This document shows, piece after piece, positions 53,163 to 63,555 of a stretch of 64,000 nt of DNA. The notes below the pieces were generated by a model. It was not told the DNA's origin. It did not search any database and saw nothing but the letters and a program-made list of their open reading frames with translations. A program made the translations under genes and the position numbers. Every line of letters starts with the position of its first letter. Position 1 is the first letter of the stretch. The stretch spans positions 1 through 64,000 of the forward strand of contig NZ_CP130749.1 in assembly GCF_030563405.1 (NCBI RefSeq). The letters run 5' to 3'. The stretch comes from Vibrio sp. SNU_ST1. GTDB taxonomy: Bacteria; Pseudomonadota; Gammaproteobacteria; Enterobacterales; Vibrionaceae.

Positions 53163-53520
53163 TCCGTTATCAGCCTTGTTGTGCGTTTAATTTATTGAGA
53201 TTACGTGAGCGTGTTTAATTTTGGTGGATTATTCTGTTGCATATTAATCACAAATGCGTCACGAAAAATGCCTGATGCGAATAATTAAACACTTTCCACG
53301 CTAGTTCAATGCCGATTTGTAATTTTTGCTTGGGTTTTTCAGTAGGTTAGAAGGGGGATTTTAGTCTGTTGGCGAAGAGGGCCGGAAATGAGAGATCTAA
53401 TGTCGAGTTTTTACTTTGATATTTGGTATAACCGTGAGGGGACTAACCATGAAGCCTCCTTTTAAAGAGGCTTCATGGCTGATTAGGACTTAACTCGACG
53501 ATAAGACCTACGGTTTGAGC
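53163..53520. other. Gap holding a 12-bp perfect inverted repeat
   Basis: CCATGAAGCCTC at 53447 pairs exactly with GAGGCTTCATGG at 53467-53478 around eight bases, 43 bp past the stop of the GGDEF/EAL gene. There is no T-run in either direction. The rest shows no gene. Confidence 0.55.
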
Positions 53521-55716
53521 TTAAGCAGGCGTATTTCTGTGTTCCGAGTTATGATTTTTGGCAAACAGAACAAAATCGTCTAGTGGCATTGGTTTTGCGA
53601 AATAGAAGCCTTGTACTTCGTGACACCCTGCGCGGTCTAAAAATTCAAGTTGCTCTTTTTCTTCAATGCCTTCAGCCAGTACATTGAGTGAGAGTTCGGT
53701 TGCTAGCTTACAAATCATGCTCAAGATAGCTTGGTCATCGGTGTTGTTAAGTAAGTCCTTTACAAACTCTCGATCTATTTTCAGTCGATCTATAGGGAGT
53801 AGCTTCAAATAGCTAAGAGATGAATAACCAGTACCGAAATCATCTAATGCTATTTCAATGTTTAACTTCTTTAAGTCATTCAATACAGCCACGACCTTCG
53901 ACACATCACCCAACATGGCACTTTCTGTTACTTCTAATTCCAGTAAACTCGGAGAAAGGCCAGTTTTTTCTAAGGTTAGTTGTGTCAGATCTAAAATGTT
54001 CTGTTCCGAAAACTGAATGCTCGAAATATTAACGGCAACCTTTACACCAGCAAGCGCTTTATGATTCTGCCACTGTTGGCAATCAGTGGTAGCTTGTTCG
54101 AAAATATGAGCACCCATTGGAATGATTAAATGGGATTGCTCTGCCAGTTCTATAAAAAGGTCAGGCCTTACGAGGTCTCCATTTGGTTTTTTCCAACGCA
54201 TGAGCGCTTCGGCACCAATGATACGATTGGTCTTTAAGCAAAATTGAGGTTGGTAATAAGGAATAAATTCTCTGTTTTCAATCGCATTGTTTATCTCTTT
54301 GATTAACGTTATACGTCGCAACGCAGCATTTGACAGTTCAGGTTGATGCTTAACCGTAATGTCATCGCCTTTTTCCTTGGATACATATAGAGCGATGTTC
54401 GCTTGAATGAGCATCTCAGAACTGCTTTGTGCACCATTTGAACTGCAGGTTGCACCAAGGTTAGCCACTAGTTTTATCTTGTTCTCATCAATGATAATTT
54501 CATTTGAAACCACATCAATCAACATAGCAAAAAAAGTGTCCGAACCTTCATCGCCATTGTGTTCTTTCGCAGGCACTGCGATACAGAACTTATTTTCATC
54601 CAATCGAGCTAAATGAAAATCAACCATGGTTGTGCATGCGGATAAGCGGTTGGCTAGACGAAGCAAGATTGTGTCCCCGGCTTTATAGCCGAGTGTATTG
54701 TTGATATCTCTAAAACGTTTAATATCAATGATTAACACGGTGATGCGTTCATTTTTTTCTTTGTGTTTATTGAGCAACTCATCAAGCGATCGCAAAAACC
54801 CAAGACGGTTCGGCAACTTAGTGAGCGAATCATAGTAAGCCAGTGTTTCGATTTCTTTTGTTAATGCTCTGCGTTGCTGTTCTTTATCATAAAGGCTAGA
54901 AAAAGCACTTTGTAGTTCCGTTATCTCGTAATATTTTGCTGGTGGTAAAGACGCACTTTCTTCTTTGCCTTGTGCCAATAAACTAAGAGAGCGAGTGATG
55001 TTTTTTAACGGAGTCGATACTCGACGAGCGATGGCAAAGTTAATAAACATCACCGTCATAAAGCTGATTATGCTAATAGACATCAAAGATTGATTGATCA
55101 TCTTTCCATATGTTAGCCATTCATCTACAACTGTATTTACCTCGAGAATCCCCCGTACATCGTTGAGTTCCCAATCGTGTTTAGGAGAGTCGGGGTGGCT
55201 ATTGTGGCAGTTTACACAAGTTTGATCATAGAGGCGGTCTGCTCGAGCGACGCGTACTCGGGTTTTGTCTTGCTCTTGTACAAACTCGACGTAGAACTCA
55301 TCTGGTTTCTTGTTAATTGCTACCCACGCCCGTTGTTGAAATTCGTCAAAAAGCCTACCTTGACGGTTTTTAAAAGGATAAGGGCTGGTGAACGAGGTCG
55401 TTATGGTGAGATCTTTATCAGATTTATCAAGCATTTCGATTAAGAAGGTCGCAGGAACAGGGATACTGTTCTCTAAGGATTGGTGCTGGGCTGTTGCCAC
55501 GAGTTCTTTACTATCAACAACTTTCTGTACGACATTTGATGAGTAATAGTTACGAATACTATGAAATGTAGTCACGTAGTTCTTTGCATTTTCAACCGAC
55601 ACTTTTTGAACGAAATCTTCAAGGATAACGGTTGATATTAAAGAGAATAGTAAAATACAAGCAAGTGCTATTCCTATGATTGGATAAATAATGGTCCAAG
55701 ATAGTGAACGCTTCAT
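53521..55716 (-). CDS. Membrane haem-c sensor with GGDEF and EAL domains
   Basis: The 731-residue protein has a membrane helix (about 10-32), a periplasmic DUF3365/Tll0287-like domain with the haem-c motif CVNCH at 167-171, a second helix (about 212-230), HAMP, GGDEF (about 290-430) and EAL (about 460-715). The cyclase motif is degenerate (RLDENKF at 371-377 in place of R-GGDEF), while GAEALMRW and DDFGTGYSSL are intact. It is probably a c-di-GMP phosphodiesterase controlled by redox state or a gas ligand. It is a single gene. Confidence 0.86.
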   Translation of the reverse strand: MKRSLSWTIIYPIIGIALACILLFSLISTVILEDFVQKVSVENAKNYVTTFHSIRNYYSSNVVQKVVDSKELVATAQHQSLENSIPVPATFLIEMLDKSDKDLTITTSFTSPYPFKNRQGRLFDEFQQRAWVAINKKPDEFYVEFVQEQDKTRVRVARADRLYDQTCVNCHNSHPDSPKHDWELNDVRGILEVNTVVDEWLTYGKMINQSLMSISIISFMTVMFINFAIARRVSTPLKNITRSLSLLAQGKEESASLPPAKYYEITELQSAFSSLYDKEQQRRALTKEIETLAYYDSLTKLPNRLGFLRSLDELLNKHKEKNERITVLIIDIKRFRDINNTLGYKAGDTILLRLANRLSACTTMVDFHLARLDENKFCIAVPAKEHNGDEGSDTFFAMLIDVVSNEIIIDENKIKLVANLGATCSSNGAQSSSEMLIQANIALYVSKEKGDDITVKHQPELSNAALRRITLIKEINNAIENREFIPYYQPQFCLKTNRIIGAEALMRWKKPNGDLVRPDLFIELAEQSHLIIPMGAHIFEQATTDCQQWQNHKALAGVKVAVNISSIQFSEQNILDLTQLTLEKTGLSPSLLELEVTESAMLGDVSKVVAVLNDLKKLNIEIALDDFGTGYSSLSYLKLLPIDRLKIDREFVKDLLNNTDDQAILSMICKLATELSLNVLAEGIEEKEQLEFLDRAGCHEVQGFYFAKPMPLDDFVLFAKNHNSEHRNTPA

Positions 55717-55993
55717 TGTCTACCTTTATTGATGGTTTTAATTGCCTGACACTACTGAAGTGGCTTTCCATGTGGCTTGTTGTTGATTTGTTAGCATTAT
55801 ATATAATTGTAGAGTGACTGAATGTAAGCCAATGTAACTGGTCTTATGAGTTGATTTGCACCCTGACGTGAGTGTTTTTAGCAAGGAAGGGGGCGAGGAT
55901 ATAGATGAAATACATTCCATTACATAGTTACGACAGATAATTTAATTGTTAACCAATAGAATTTCTCCAATCAAAATTTTGGGGAATAATGGT

Positions 55994-57097
55994 ATGAAGT
56001 ACTATCGAAATACGTTGCTAGCGTTACCTTTGGCTCTCTTGGCTGGCTGTAATTCAAGTTCAAACGCGGGACAATCAACCACCATTTCGCAAAAGAAACC
56101 GAAGGCTGACTACGTATTTTCTTCAGCTAAACTTGGTGAATTGTATCAAGAGAGGCAAGAGCTCCAAGAAGAGGCTATGAAGCTCTCTTACGATGGTATT
56201 TTGTATGAAAAAATTCAGTTTGCTGAAGATATTAGTGATAAGCAAAAAGTGATTAAGCTTTCGGATGGCTTAGGCCAAAGTGTTGATCTGTACTTTCCTG
56301 AAGCTGGGTTTGATAGTTGTGGTATTTATACAGAGAGCAAGGGCTTGGATCTATTTGATTGTGATGCAGCACAACGCTTTACTTCTAATGATACTACGTC
56401 AATAAAAGCAATGACGAAGGATAAAAAAGTCTCCGTTAAGCTTGAATACCAAAACGAGTTGTCGCAATACGTAACGAGCCTGGGTTCGACGATTCTAAGT
56501 AAATCCAAAAATGGTAATAAAGTCACCATCACTACATCGTTTGCCTTCAACGCTTTTTACCGCGATGTGCTCAACGAGACTGGCGCTGTTGATCGAATTC
56601 AGTCGACTCTGGGGGCATCAACTTATTCTCAGTTGTTTGATATCGTGAAATTGTATCAAGGCAGTGAGATGACGTTGAAGTTTACCAACCATATTGGTGG
56701 TAGTGCCGACGATGATATCAATATGTACACCGGTCGCATGATCCACAATAACAACATGACGACGATCGTAACGCCTACAGGCTCGGTGTTCTCTGGCGGC
56801 ACGGACCTGTTTGCTGCAGGTAATCCACGAGTTTTGCAACGCGCTGATACCACTAAAGCTATTGAGCTTAATAAGCAGGTTGGTGTGCACAGTTGGGCTG
56901 AGGGTGATAAAACAGCCAAAGAATTCCCATACACCAACGAAAGCCATCGTAAGCAAGCGACCTACTTTAAAAAGGTGATGGGAGAAAAAGGAATAGACTT
57001 CTATATATTCACTTTAGATTCTGCACCTGCTGCTGGTGAGCACTGGATGACCAAAGCAGACTCTGAGAAGTACGGCTTTATCACTCGCATTGATTAG
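55994..57097 (+). CDS. Unrecognised lipoprotein, possibly ClpP-like fold
   Basis: From ATG 55994 (GGGGAAT upstream) the protein has 367 residues with a lipobox signal (MKYYRNTLLALPLALLAGC). The first 30 mature residues are low complexity, then comes a helical region rich in Glu and Lys. The C-terminal part has GGTDLFAAGN, VGVHSWAEG and FYIFTLDSAPAAGEHWMT, spaced as in some exported ClpP/crotonase-like proteins. I am not sure of the family. It is monocistronic with its own terminator. Confidence 0.65.
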   Translation: MKYYRNTLLALPLALLAGCNSSSNAGQSTTISQKKPKADYVFSSAKLGELYQERQELQEEAMKLSYDGILYEKIQFAEDISDKQKVIKLSDGLGQSVDLYFPEAGFDSCGIYTESKGLDLFDCDAAQRFTSNDTTSIKAMTKDKKVSVKLEYQNELSQYVTSLGSTILSKSKNGNKVTITTSFAFNAFYRDVLNETGAVDRIQSTLGASTYSQLFDIVKLYQGSEMTLKFTNHIGGSADDDINMYTGRMIHNNNMTTIVTPTGSVFSGGTDLFAAGNPRVLQRADTTKAIELNKQVGVHSWAEGDKTAKEFPYTNESHRKQATYFKKVMGEKGIDFYIFTLDSAPAAGEHWMTKADSEKYGFITRID

Positions 57098-57130
57098 CTT
57101 AAGCTCGGATTAAAATAGAAGCGACTTGAG

Positions 57131-57168
57131 AAGGTTGGTGATGACGTTGTTGTTACCAGCCTTTTTTG
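57131..57168 (+). terminator. Terminator of the lipoprotein gene
   Basis: AAGGTTGGT and ACCAGCCTT (one G-U pair) close a 15-base loop and run into TTTTTTG, 34 bp after the stop. Confidence 0.78.
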
Positions 57169-57525
57169 TTCATTTTTTACTCGTCACTTATGTTGAGTGC
57201 AAATTTCCTAGTTTTAAATTTCAGTATCAAGACTAATTGATACTACCTTTCCACTTCCCCCAAAAAAGTGTCTACACGGATTCCTACTGATTTATTTTTT
57301 GCTCTTTCTAAGCAAAGCTTTTGACCCGTAACCATCACACCTCAAATCTTTAATGATTTTATTTAGTGGTCTAAATGATATTTAAAGTATTGTTTTAAAA
57401 TGATTTATTTGATTTTGAATGGTGTGTTGTTACGATTTTGTTTTAAATAATCATTTGAACCCTAATTAAATTTCTGTCATTTTATACTTAACTGAACGTT
57501 CAATATAAAATAGAAGGACTAAGAA
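57169..57525. other. AT-rich gap upstream of betI
   Basis: The right end contains the betI promoter and the BetI palindrome. I see no gene in the remainder. Confidence 0.5.
57493..57502. promoter_or_regulatory. BetI operator
   Basis: TGAACGTTCA is a perfect palindrome 24 bp before the betI start, just after a TATACT box that could be the -10. It matches the core of the E. coli BetI site as I recall it. Choline relieves BetI repression. Confidence 0.75.
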
Positions 57526-58128
57526 ATGCCCAAGGTTGGGATGCCTGACATACGTAAACCACAGCTTGTTCAAGCCACTATGACGGTGATTGATAGAGTA
57601 GGTTTACATGCCGCGAGTATTGCGTTGATCAGCAAAGAAGCGGGAGTCTCCACTGGCATTATTAATCACTATTTTGGTGGGAAACATGGCCTGCTTGAAG
57701 AGACCATGCGAGAAATACTGCGTCAACTTTCGAATACCGTAACAACAGAATTAAAAGCGCTCCCTGCTGATGCTCACCAGCAAAGGATCAACGCTATCAT
57801 CAACGGTAATTTCGAAGGTTATCAAGCGGAAAATAAAGTGTCGAAAACATGGCTGGCATTCTGGTCTTATTCGATGCATGACGCTCAACTAAAGCGCCTG
57901 CAAAGGGTTAATGAAAAGCGTTTGATTTCTCATTTACTTATTGAATTAAAATCGATTTTTCAACCTGAGCAAGCGGAATTGATCGCACACGGCATTGCAT
58001 CATTAATTGATGGGATCTGGCTCAGAGGGACGCTCAACCCTGAAGGCATTAACGCCGATAAAGCACGTGCAATCATCAATGACTACTTAGACAAGCAGCT
58101 TACGTTTTACTCGTGTCAGCGCGATTAA
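57526..58128 (+). CDS. betI: BetI, choline-responsive TetR repressor
   Basis: The 200-residue protein has a TetR helix-turn-helix ([34 protein letters not shown]) and a C-terminal choline-binding half. It represses betIBA and, in Vibrio, the linked choline transporter genes. AGAAGGA precedes the ATG. It is the first gene of the operon, in front of betB. The palindrome at 57493 is the expected autoregulatory site. Confidence 0.93.
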   Translation: MPKVGMPDIRKPQLVQATMTVIDRVGLHAASIALISKEAGVSTGIINHYFGGKHGLLEETMREILRQLSNTVTTELKALPADAHQQRINAIINGNFEGYQAENKVSKTWLAFWSYSMHDAQLKRLQRVNEKRLISHLLIELKSIFQPEQAELIAHGIASLIDGIWLRGTLNPEGINADKARAIINDYLDKQLTFYSCQRD

Positions 58129-58243
58129 TGACTCGTTAAAAATTTTAGTGAGTGAGCTCAAAGGCTCGCTCTCAACAACGATATGCATTCACAAATACAT
58201 AGACCGATAGAGTCTAACAACAATAATTAAGTCAGAAGATCAA

Positions 58244-59704
58244 ATGGAAATGAACTCGTTATACATCGATGGTAAAGCGGTTGACGCTACCTCAGGCGAA
58301 ACTTTCGTCAGCATTAACCCTGCAAACGGCGAACCTATCGCAACGCTTGGCCAAGCTTCTTCAGCTGACGTTGAAAATGCGATTGAATCGGCGAAGCGCG
58401 GATTTGCGGTATGGTCAGCAATGACAGCCGTAGAGCGCAGCCGTATTCTTTTGAAGGCAGTAGAAATACTTAGAGCTCGAAATGAAGACCTTGCAAAGCT
58501 TGAGGTTGTTGATACGGGCAAGCCATTGCAAGAAGCGATTGAAGTGGATGTGGCGTCTGGCGCTGATGTTATTGAATATTTTGCTGGCTTGGCTCCAACG
58601 CTGCAAGGTGACCAACAGCCGCTCAGCGAATCTCAATTCTTCTACACACGCCGTGAACCGCTTGGCATCTGTGCAGGCATTGGCGCGTGGAACTACCCAA
58701 TTCAAATCGCGATGTGGAAATCAGCTCCGGCACTTGCCGCGGGTAACTCGATGATCTTCAAACCGTCTGAAGAAACCCCTCTCACAGCTCTAAAGCTTGC
58801 AGAAATCTTTACCGAAGCTGGCCTTCCTGATGGCGTGTTCAACGTGGTTCAAGGTGACTACCGTGTTGGTCAAATGCTAACGGCGCACCCAGACATCGCT
58901 AAAGTTTCTTTCACGGGTGAAACCGGTACGGGTAAAGCCGTGATGGCTGACAGCGCTAAAACGCTGAAATCAGTCACTATGGAGCTAGGTGGCAAGTCAC
59001 CAATGATCGTGTTTGATGATGCGAAATTGGATGATGCAGTTTCCGCTTCGATGGTCGCGAACTTCTACACTCAAGGCGAAGTATGTACCAATGGTACTCG
59101 TGTTTATGTACACGAAAATATTTATGACGCATTCATTGCCCAACTTAAAACACGTACTGAGAAACTGATCATTGGTAACCCAATGGATATGGAAACTCAG
59201 ATCGGTGCGTTGATTTCTAAAGAACACCTTTCAAAAGTCCTTGAAGCGATTGAGCTAGCTAAACAGTCGGGTGCAACCCTGCTGACGGGCGGTTATCAAG
59301 TGACAGACAATGGCCTTGAAAACGGCAACTTTGTTATCCCAACCGTGTTTGTGGAATGCGAAGACCACATGCCTCACGTTCAACAAGAGATCTTTGGTCC
59401 TGTGATGTCGGTAATGAAGTTTACTGACGAAGACGATGTGATTCGTCGTGCTAACGATACTAAATACGGCCTTGCTGCTGGCGTATTCACGCAAAACCTT
59501 TCTCGCGCTCACCGTGTTATTCATCAAATGCAGGCGGGTATTTGTTGGGTTAATACATGGGGTGACTCACCTGCAGAAATGCCTGTTGGTGGCTACAAAC
59601 TTTCAGGTGTTGGCCGTGAAAACGGACCAGAGACTCTACTTCACTATACGCAGACTAAGAGCATTCTTATTGAACTTGGCGACTACGCCAGCCCTTATGC
59701 CTAA
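58244..59704 (+). CDS. betB: BetB, betaine aldehyde dehydrogenase
   Basis: The 486-residue aldehyde dehydrogenase oxidises betaine aldehyde to glycine betaine with NAD(P). [12 protein letters not shown] is the nucleotide-binding loop, [11 protein letters not shown] near residue 247 carries the general-base Glu, and [11 protein letters not shown] near 280 carries the catalytic Cys. The C-terminus has the [15 protein letters not shown] signature of BetB. It lies between betI and betA. Confidence 0.95.
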   Translation: MEMNSLYIDGKAVDATSGETFVSINPANGEPIATLGQASSADVENAIESAKRGFAVWSAMTAVERSRILLKAVEILRARNEDLAKLEVVDTGKPLQEAIEVDVASGADVIEYFAGLAPTLQGDQQPLSESQFFYTRREPLGICAGIGAWNYPIQIAMWKSAPALAAGNSMIFKPSEETPLTALKLAEIFTEAGLPDGVFNVVQGDYRVGQMLTAHPDIAKVSFTGETGTGKAVMADSAKTLKSVTMELGGKSPMIVFDDAKLDDAVSASMVANFYTQGEVCTNGTRVYVHENIYDAFIAQLKTRTEKLIIGNPMDMETQIGALISKEHLSKVLEAIELAKQSGATLLTGGYQVTDNGLENGNFVIPTVFVECEDHMPHVQQEIFGPVMSVMKFTDEDDVIRRANDTKYGLAAGVFTQNLSRAHRVIHQMQAGICWVNTWGDSPAEMPVGGYKLSGVGRENGPETLLHYTQTKSILIELGDYASPYA

Positions 59705-59774
59705 CGCGTAACACTCAATTCAAGAGACTGGCTTACGAGCGAGTCTCACTGACTCATCTCAGGGAAAAGATAAC

Positions 59775-61487
59775 ATGGAACAACGCTACGATTATATTAT
59801 CGTCGGCGCGGGTTCGGCCGGCTGTGTGTTAGCGGATAGGCTAACGGAAAGCGGTGAACATAGCGTTTTATTACTGGAAGCGGGTGGTACGGATAAGAGC
59901 ATTTTTATCCAAATGCCGACTGCGCTTTCTTACCCGATGAATACTGAAAAGTACGCTTGGCAATTTGAGACTCAACAAGAACCGGGTCTTGATGGACGTG
60001 AACTGCATTGCCCACGTGGCAAGGTGTTGGGTGGCAGCTCATCGATCAACGGCATGGTTTATGTTCGTGGCCATGCTTGTGACTTCGACCAATGGGAAGA
60101 AGAGGGCGCTGCTGGTTGGAATTACCAAGCTTGCTTGCCTTACTTCCGCCGTGCTGAATCATGGAATAAAGGTGGTGACGAATATCGTGGCGACAATGGC
60201 CCTGTAGGCACTTGTAACGGTAACGATATGGAGCTCAACCCCCTTTACCAAGCGTTCATCGATGCAGGTAAAGACGCAGGTTACCCAGAAACTCAAGACT
60301 ACAACGGCTACCAACAAGAAGGCTTCGGCACCATGCACATGACGGTAGACAAGGGTGTTAGAGCCTCAACCTCTAACGCTTATCTACGCCGCGCATTGAA
60401 GCGTTCAAACCTTACCTTGAAAAAAGGCATCGTGGCACGTCGTTTCTTACTTGAGACACAAGACTCAACAGGTCAATCAGGCTTGAAAGCCGTTGGTGTC
60501 GAGTTTGAAAAGTCAGGCAATACCCAAGTTGCGGTAGCGAACAAAGAAGTGATCTCTTCTGCGGGTTCTATTGGTTCTGTTCAACTGCTGCAACTTTCTG
60601 GTATCGGCCCGAAAGCAGTGCTTGAAAAGGCGGGTGTTGAGCTTAAACACGAACTCAGTGGTGTCGGTGAAAACCTACAAGACCACCTAGAAGTGTACTT
60701 CCAATATCACTGTAACGAACCCATCACGCTTAACAGCAAGCTTGGTTTAGTCAGCAAGGGCATGATTGGCGCAGAGTGGATTCTGACTCGTAAAGGTTTG
60801 GGTGCCACTAACCACTTTGAATCGTGTGCGTTCATTCGTTCTCGAAAAGGATTGAAGTGGCCGAATATTCAATATCATTTCCTACCAGCAGCAATGCGTT
60901 ACGACGGTCAAGCGGCCTTTGATGGCCATGGTTTCCAAGTACACGTTGGTCCGAACAAGCCAGAAAGTCGCGGTACGGTGGCGATCACTTCGGCGGATCC
61001 TCATGCCAAGCCAGAGATTATTTTCAATTACATCTCGACCGAGCAAGACCGCCAAGATTGGCGTGATTGCATTCGTCTGACGCGTGAGATCTTATCTCAA
61101 CCTGCTATGGATGCTTACCGTGGTGAAGAGATTCAGCCAGGTCTGAGTGTAACTTCTGATGAAGCGATCGATGAATGGGTTAAGCAGAACGTTGAAAGTG
61201 CGTATCACCCTTCTTGCGGCTGCAAAATGGGCGCTGATGATGACCCAATGGCGGTACTTGATGAAGAGTGTCGTGTTCGTGGCATTGATAGCCTGCGCGT
61301 TGTCGACTCGTCTGTTTTCCCTGTTATTCCAAACGGCAACCTGAACGCACCCACCATCATGGTCGCTGAGCGTGCCTCGGATTTGATTCTGGGCAAGCCC
61401 GTTCTAAAAGAGCAAAACGTTCCTGTATGGATAGCCCCGGAATGGGAAGAGACGCAAAGAATCAATAAGCCAGTACGAGAAGCGTAA
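59775..61487 (+). CDS. betA: BetA, choline dehydrogenase
   Basis: The 570-residue GMC oxidoreductase has the FAD-binding [18 protein letters not shown] at the N-terminus, [19 protein letters not shown] near residue 80 and the C-terminal active-site histidine in [12 protein letters not shown] near 475. It oxidises choline to betaine aldehyde at the membrane. It follows betB by 70 bp and precedes the transporter genes. Confidence 0.95.
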   Translation: MEQRYDYIIVGAGSAGCVLADRLTESGEHSVLLLEAGGTDKSIFIQMPTALSYPMNTEKYAWQFETQQEPGLDGRELHCPRGKVLGGSSSINGMVYVRGHACDFDQWEEEGAAGWNYQACLPYFRRAESWNKGGDEYRGDNGPVGTCNGNDMELNPLYQAFIDAGKDAGYPETQDYNGYQQEGFGTMHMTVDKGVRASTSNAYLRRALKRSNLTLKKGIVARRFLLETQDSTGQSGLKAVGVEFEKSGNTQVAVANKEVISSAGSIGSVQLLQLSGIGPKAVLEKAGVELKHELSGVGENLQDHLEVYFQYHCNEPITLNSKLGLVSKGMIGAEWILTRKGLGATNHFESCAFIRSRKGLKWPNIQYHFLPAAMRYDGQAAFDGHGFQVHVGPNKPESRGTVAITSADPHAKPEIIFNYISTEQDRQDWRDCIRLTREILSQPAMDAYRGEEIQPGLSVTSDEAIDEWVKQNVESAYHPSCGCKMGADDDPMAVLDEECRVRGIDSLRVVDSSVFPVIPNGNLNAPTIMVAERASDLILGKPVLKEQNVPVWIAPEWEETQRINKPVREA

Positions 61488-61630
61488 GCCTCTGTTATTA
61501 GCTAAAAAATAGAAAAAGTAGCAAAGAATAAAAACAACAAGTAACAAAACTAATTAGTCAAAAGTCAGAAGAACTGCTCTCTATCGGTGTTGATATCGAG
61601 CAGCAAAAGGAAAGATAAAAAGGAACCATT

Positions 61631-62602
61631 ATGACGACTCTAAATATTCAGAACGTGACTACGAAAACGTTAACAGTATTAGCCATCAGTTCATTTGCAT
61701 TTGGTGCTAATGCTTCTGTTGAACCACAACAATGTGAAAACGTACGCTTCGCTGATGTAGGTTGGACAGACATTACAGCGACAACGGCTGTCACTTCAGA
61801 GCTACTGAAAGGTCTAGGTTACAAAACTAAAACCGACCTACTTTCAGTTCCGGTCACTTACTCTTCGATGGCCAATGGCGACATTGATGTCTTCCTAGGT
61901 AACTGGATGCCAACAATGGAAGGCGATATCGCTAAGTACCGTGAAGCAGGAACGGTTGACACTGTGCGTGCCAACCTTGAAGGCGCAAAATACACGCTTG
62001 CTGTTCCTAAATACGTGTATGACGCAGGCGTAAAAACCTTCGCTGACCTTGCAAAAAATGCCGACAAATTTAAAGACCGCATCTACGGTATTGAGCCGGG
62101 CAACGATGGCAACCGTCTAATCCAGTCAATGATCGACTCAGACGCTTTTGGCTTGAAAGATTTCAGCTTAGTTGAATCAAGTGAAGCGGGCATGGTATCG
62201 CAAGTATCTCGCGCTGCTCGTCGTAGCCAGTGGATCGTTTATCTAGGTTGGGCACCGCACCCAATGAACAGCAACGTTGAGATGGAATACCTATCAGGTG
62301 GTGACGACTTCTTCGGCCCGAACTACGGCGGCGCGAATGTTTACACCAATGTTCGTTCAAACTACGTGTCTGAGTGTGCAAACGTCGGTCAACTTCTGCA
62401 AAACCTAGAGTTCACTCTAGAGATGGAAAACCAGTTGATGGAAGAGATTCTTAACCAAAAAGTGAAGCCAGAAAAAGCGGCGCAACAGTGGTTAAACGCT
62501 AACCCACAACAAGTTGAAGCTTGGTTAGACAACGTAAAAACGCATAAAGGTGAATCAGCGACGCAAGCGGTTACTGAATACCTAAAACAAGTTAAAGCTT
62601 AG
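61631..62602 (+). CDS. choX: ChoX-like choline/betaine-binding protein
   Basis: The 323-residue protein has a signal peptide (about 1-30) and the OpuAC/ChoX domain: FADVGWTDITATTAVTSELLKGLGYK, DVFLGNWMPTMEGD and GWAPHPMNSN supply the aromatic residues of the trimethylammonium cage. It delivers choline to the ChoW-ChoV importer. It lies 143 bp after betA, and a strong stem-loop separates it from choW, consistent with higher expression of the binding protein. Confidence 0.9.
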   Translation: MTTLNIQNVTTKTLTVLAISSFAFGANASVEPQQCENVRFADVGWTDITATTAVTSELLKGLGYKTKTDLLSVPVTYSSMANGDIDVFLGNWMPTMEGDIAKYREAGTVDTVRANLEGAKYTLAVPKYVYDAGVKTFADLAKNADKFKDRIYGIEPGNDGNRLIQSMIDSDAFGLKDFSLVESSEAGMVSQVSRAARRSQWIVYLGWAPHPMNSNVEMEYLSGGDDFFGPNYGGANVYTNVRSNYVSECANVGQLLQNLEFTLEMENQLMEEILNQKVKPEKAAQQWLNANPQQVEAWLDNVKTHKGESATQAVTEYLKQVKA

Positions 62603-62649
62603 TTTTACCTAGCTATCGATCTATTTATCAAAGCTCTATAAATAAAAAA

Positions 62650-62691
62650 GGTGGGCTTGCCAATTTATCGATTGGTTTGAAGTAGCCCACC
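62650..62691 (+). promoter_or_regulatory. Stem-loop between choX and choW
   Basis: GGTGGGCT and AGCCCACC form an 8-bp stem enclosing a second stem CCAAT/ATTGG. There is no T-run. Such structures protect upstream mRNA and lower downstream expression, which suits a binding-protein gene followed by a permease. Confidence 0.68.
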
Positions 62692-62710
62692 CATAATAAA
62701 AGGCAATATT

Positions 62711-63553
62711 GTGAATTTTATTACGGAAAACAAAATCCCTGTTGGTCAATGGATGGAAGCGGGTGTTGATTGGTTAACGATCAATGCAGCAGGATTCTTT
62801 GACGCTATTTCGATTTTTTTAGAAACCGTCATTATGTTTTTAGTCGATGTATTTAAGTGGATGCCGCCGGCTTTACCAATCGTTATTACTGCGGCGATTG
62901 CATGGTATTTACACCGTAAACCCTCGCTTGTGATTTTCGTGGTTGCAGCCTTGCTAACCATTTTAAACCTTGGCTACTGGCAAGAAATGCTGGAAACCTT
63001 TGTCCTCGTGTTTGCAGCGACAACGATTTCCGTATTAATTGGAGTTCCAGTTGGCATTATGGCCGCGCATCGCCCTTGGTTATATACGGTGCTTAGACCC
63101 ATCCTTGATTTAATGCAGACGGTTCCAACGTTTGTGTATCTGATTCCGACTTTGGTTTTATTCGGTTTAGGTATCGTTCCTGGCTTAATCTCGACCATCA
63201 TATTCGCCATTGCCGCGCCAATTCGTTTGACCTACTTAGGCGTCACCAAAGTGCCTGAAGAGTTGATTGAAGCGGGTAAAGCTTTTGGTGCGAGCCGCAT
63301 GAAATTGCTGATGAAGGTGGAATTACCGGCCGCTTTACCAAGCATTATGGCGGGTGTAACCCAATGTATTATGTTGTCGCTTTCGATGGTGGTTATCGCC
63401 GCTCTTGTCGGTGCTGATGGACTTGGTAAACCTGTTGTTCGCGCATTGAACACAGTGAACATCTCACAAGGTTTTGAAGCAGGATTGGCGATCGTATTAG
63501 TCGCTATCATTCTGGATCGCTTGTGCAAAACACCAAACCAGAAGGAAGCTTAA
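62711..63553 (+). CDS. choW: ChoW-like choline ABC transporter permease
   Basis: The 280-residue permease starts with GTG after AAAGGC. It has about six to seven membrane helices and the ProW/OpuAB-type cytoplasmic loop EELIEAGKAFGASRMKLLMKVELPAALPSIMAG, which contacts the ATPase. It is 108 bp after choX and two bases before choV. Confidence 0.92.
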   Translation: MNFITENKIPVGQWMEAGVDWLTINAAGFFDAISIFLETVIMFLVDVFKWMPPALPIVITAAIAWYLHRKPSLVIFVVAALLTILNLGYWQEMLETFVLVFAATTISVLIGVPVGIMAAHRPWLYTVLRPILDLMQTVPTFVYLIPTLVLFGLGIVPGLISTIIFAIAAPIRLTYLGVTKVPEELIEAGKAFGASRMKLLMKVELPAALPSIMAGVTQCIMLSLSMVVIAALVGADGLGKPVVRALNTVNISQGFEAGLAIVLVAIILDRLCKTPNQKEA

Positions 63554-63555
63554 TC

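Noticed and set aside
53447..53478. Rho-independent terminator of the GGDEF/EAL gene
   Set aside because: The 12-bp stem is perfect, but there is no U-run in either direction; it is recorded only as an inverted repeat within the gap.
62908..62920. TTTACACCGTAAA as a further parS2 site
   Set aside because: It breaks the palindrome at one conserved position and lies inside choW coding sequence; all accepted sites are exact matches.
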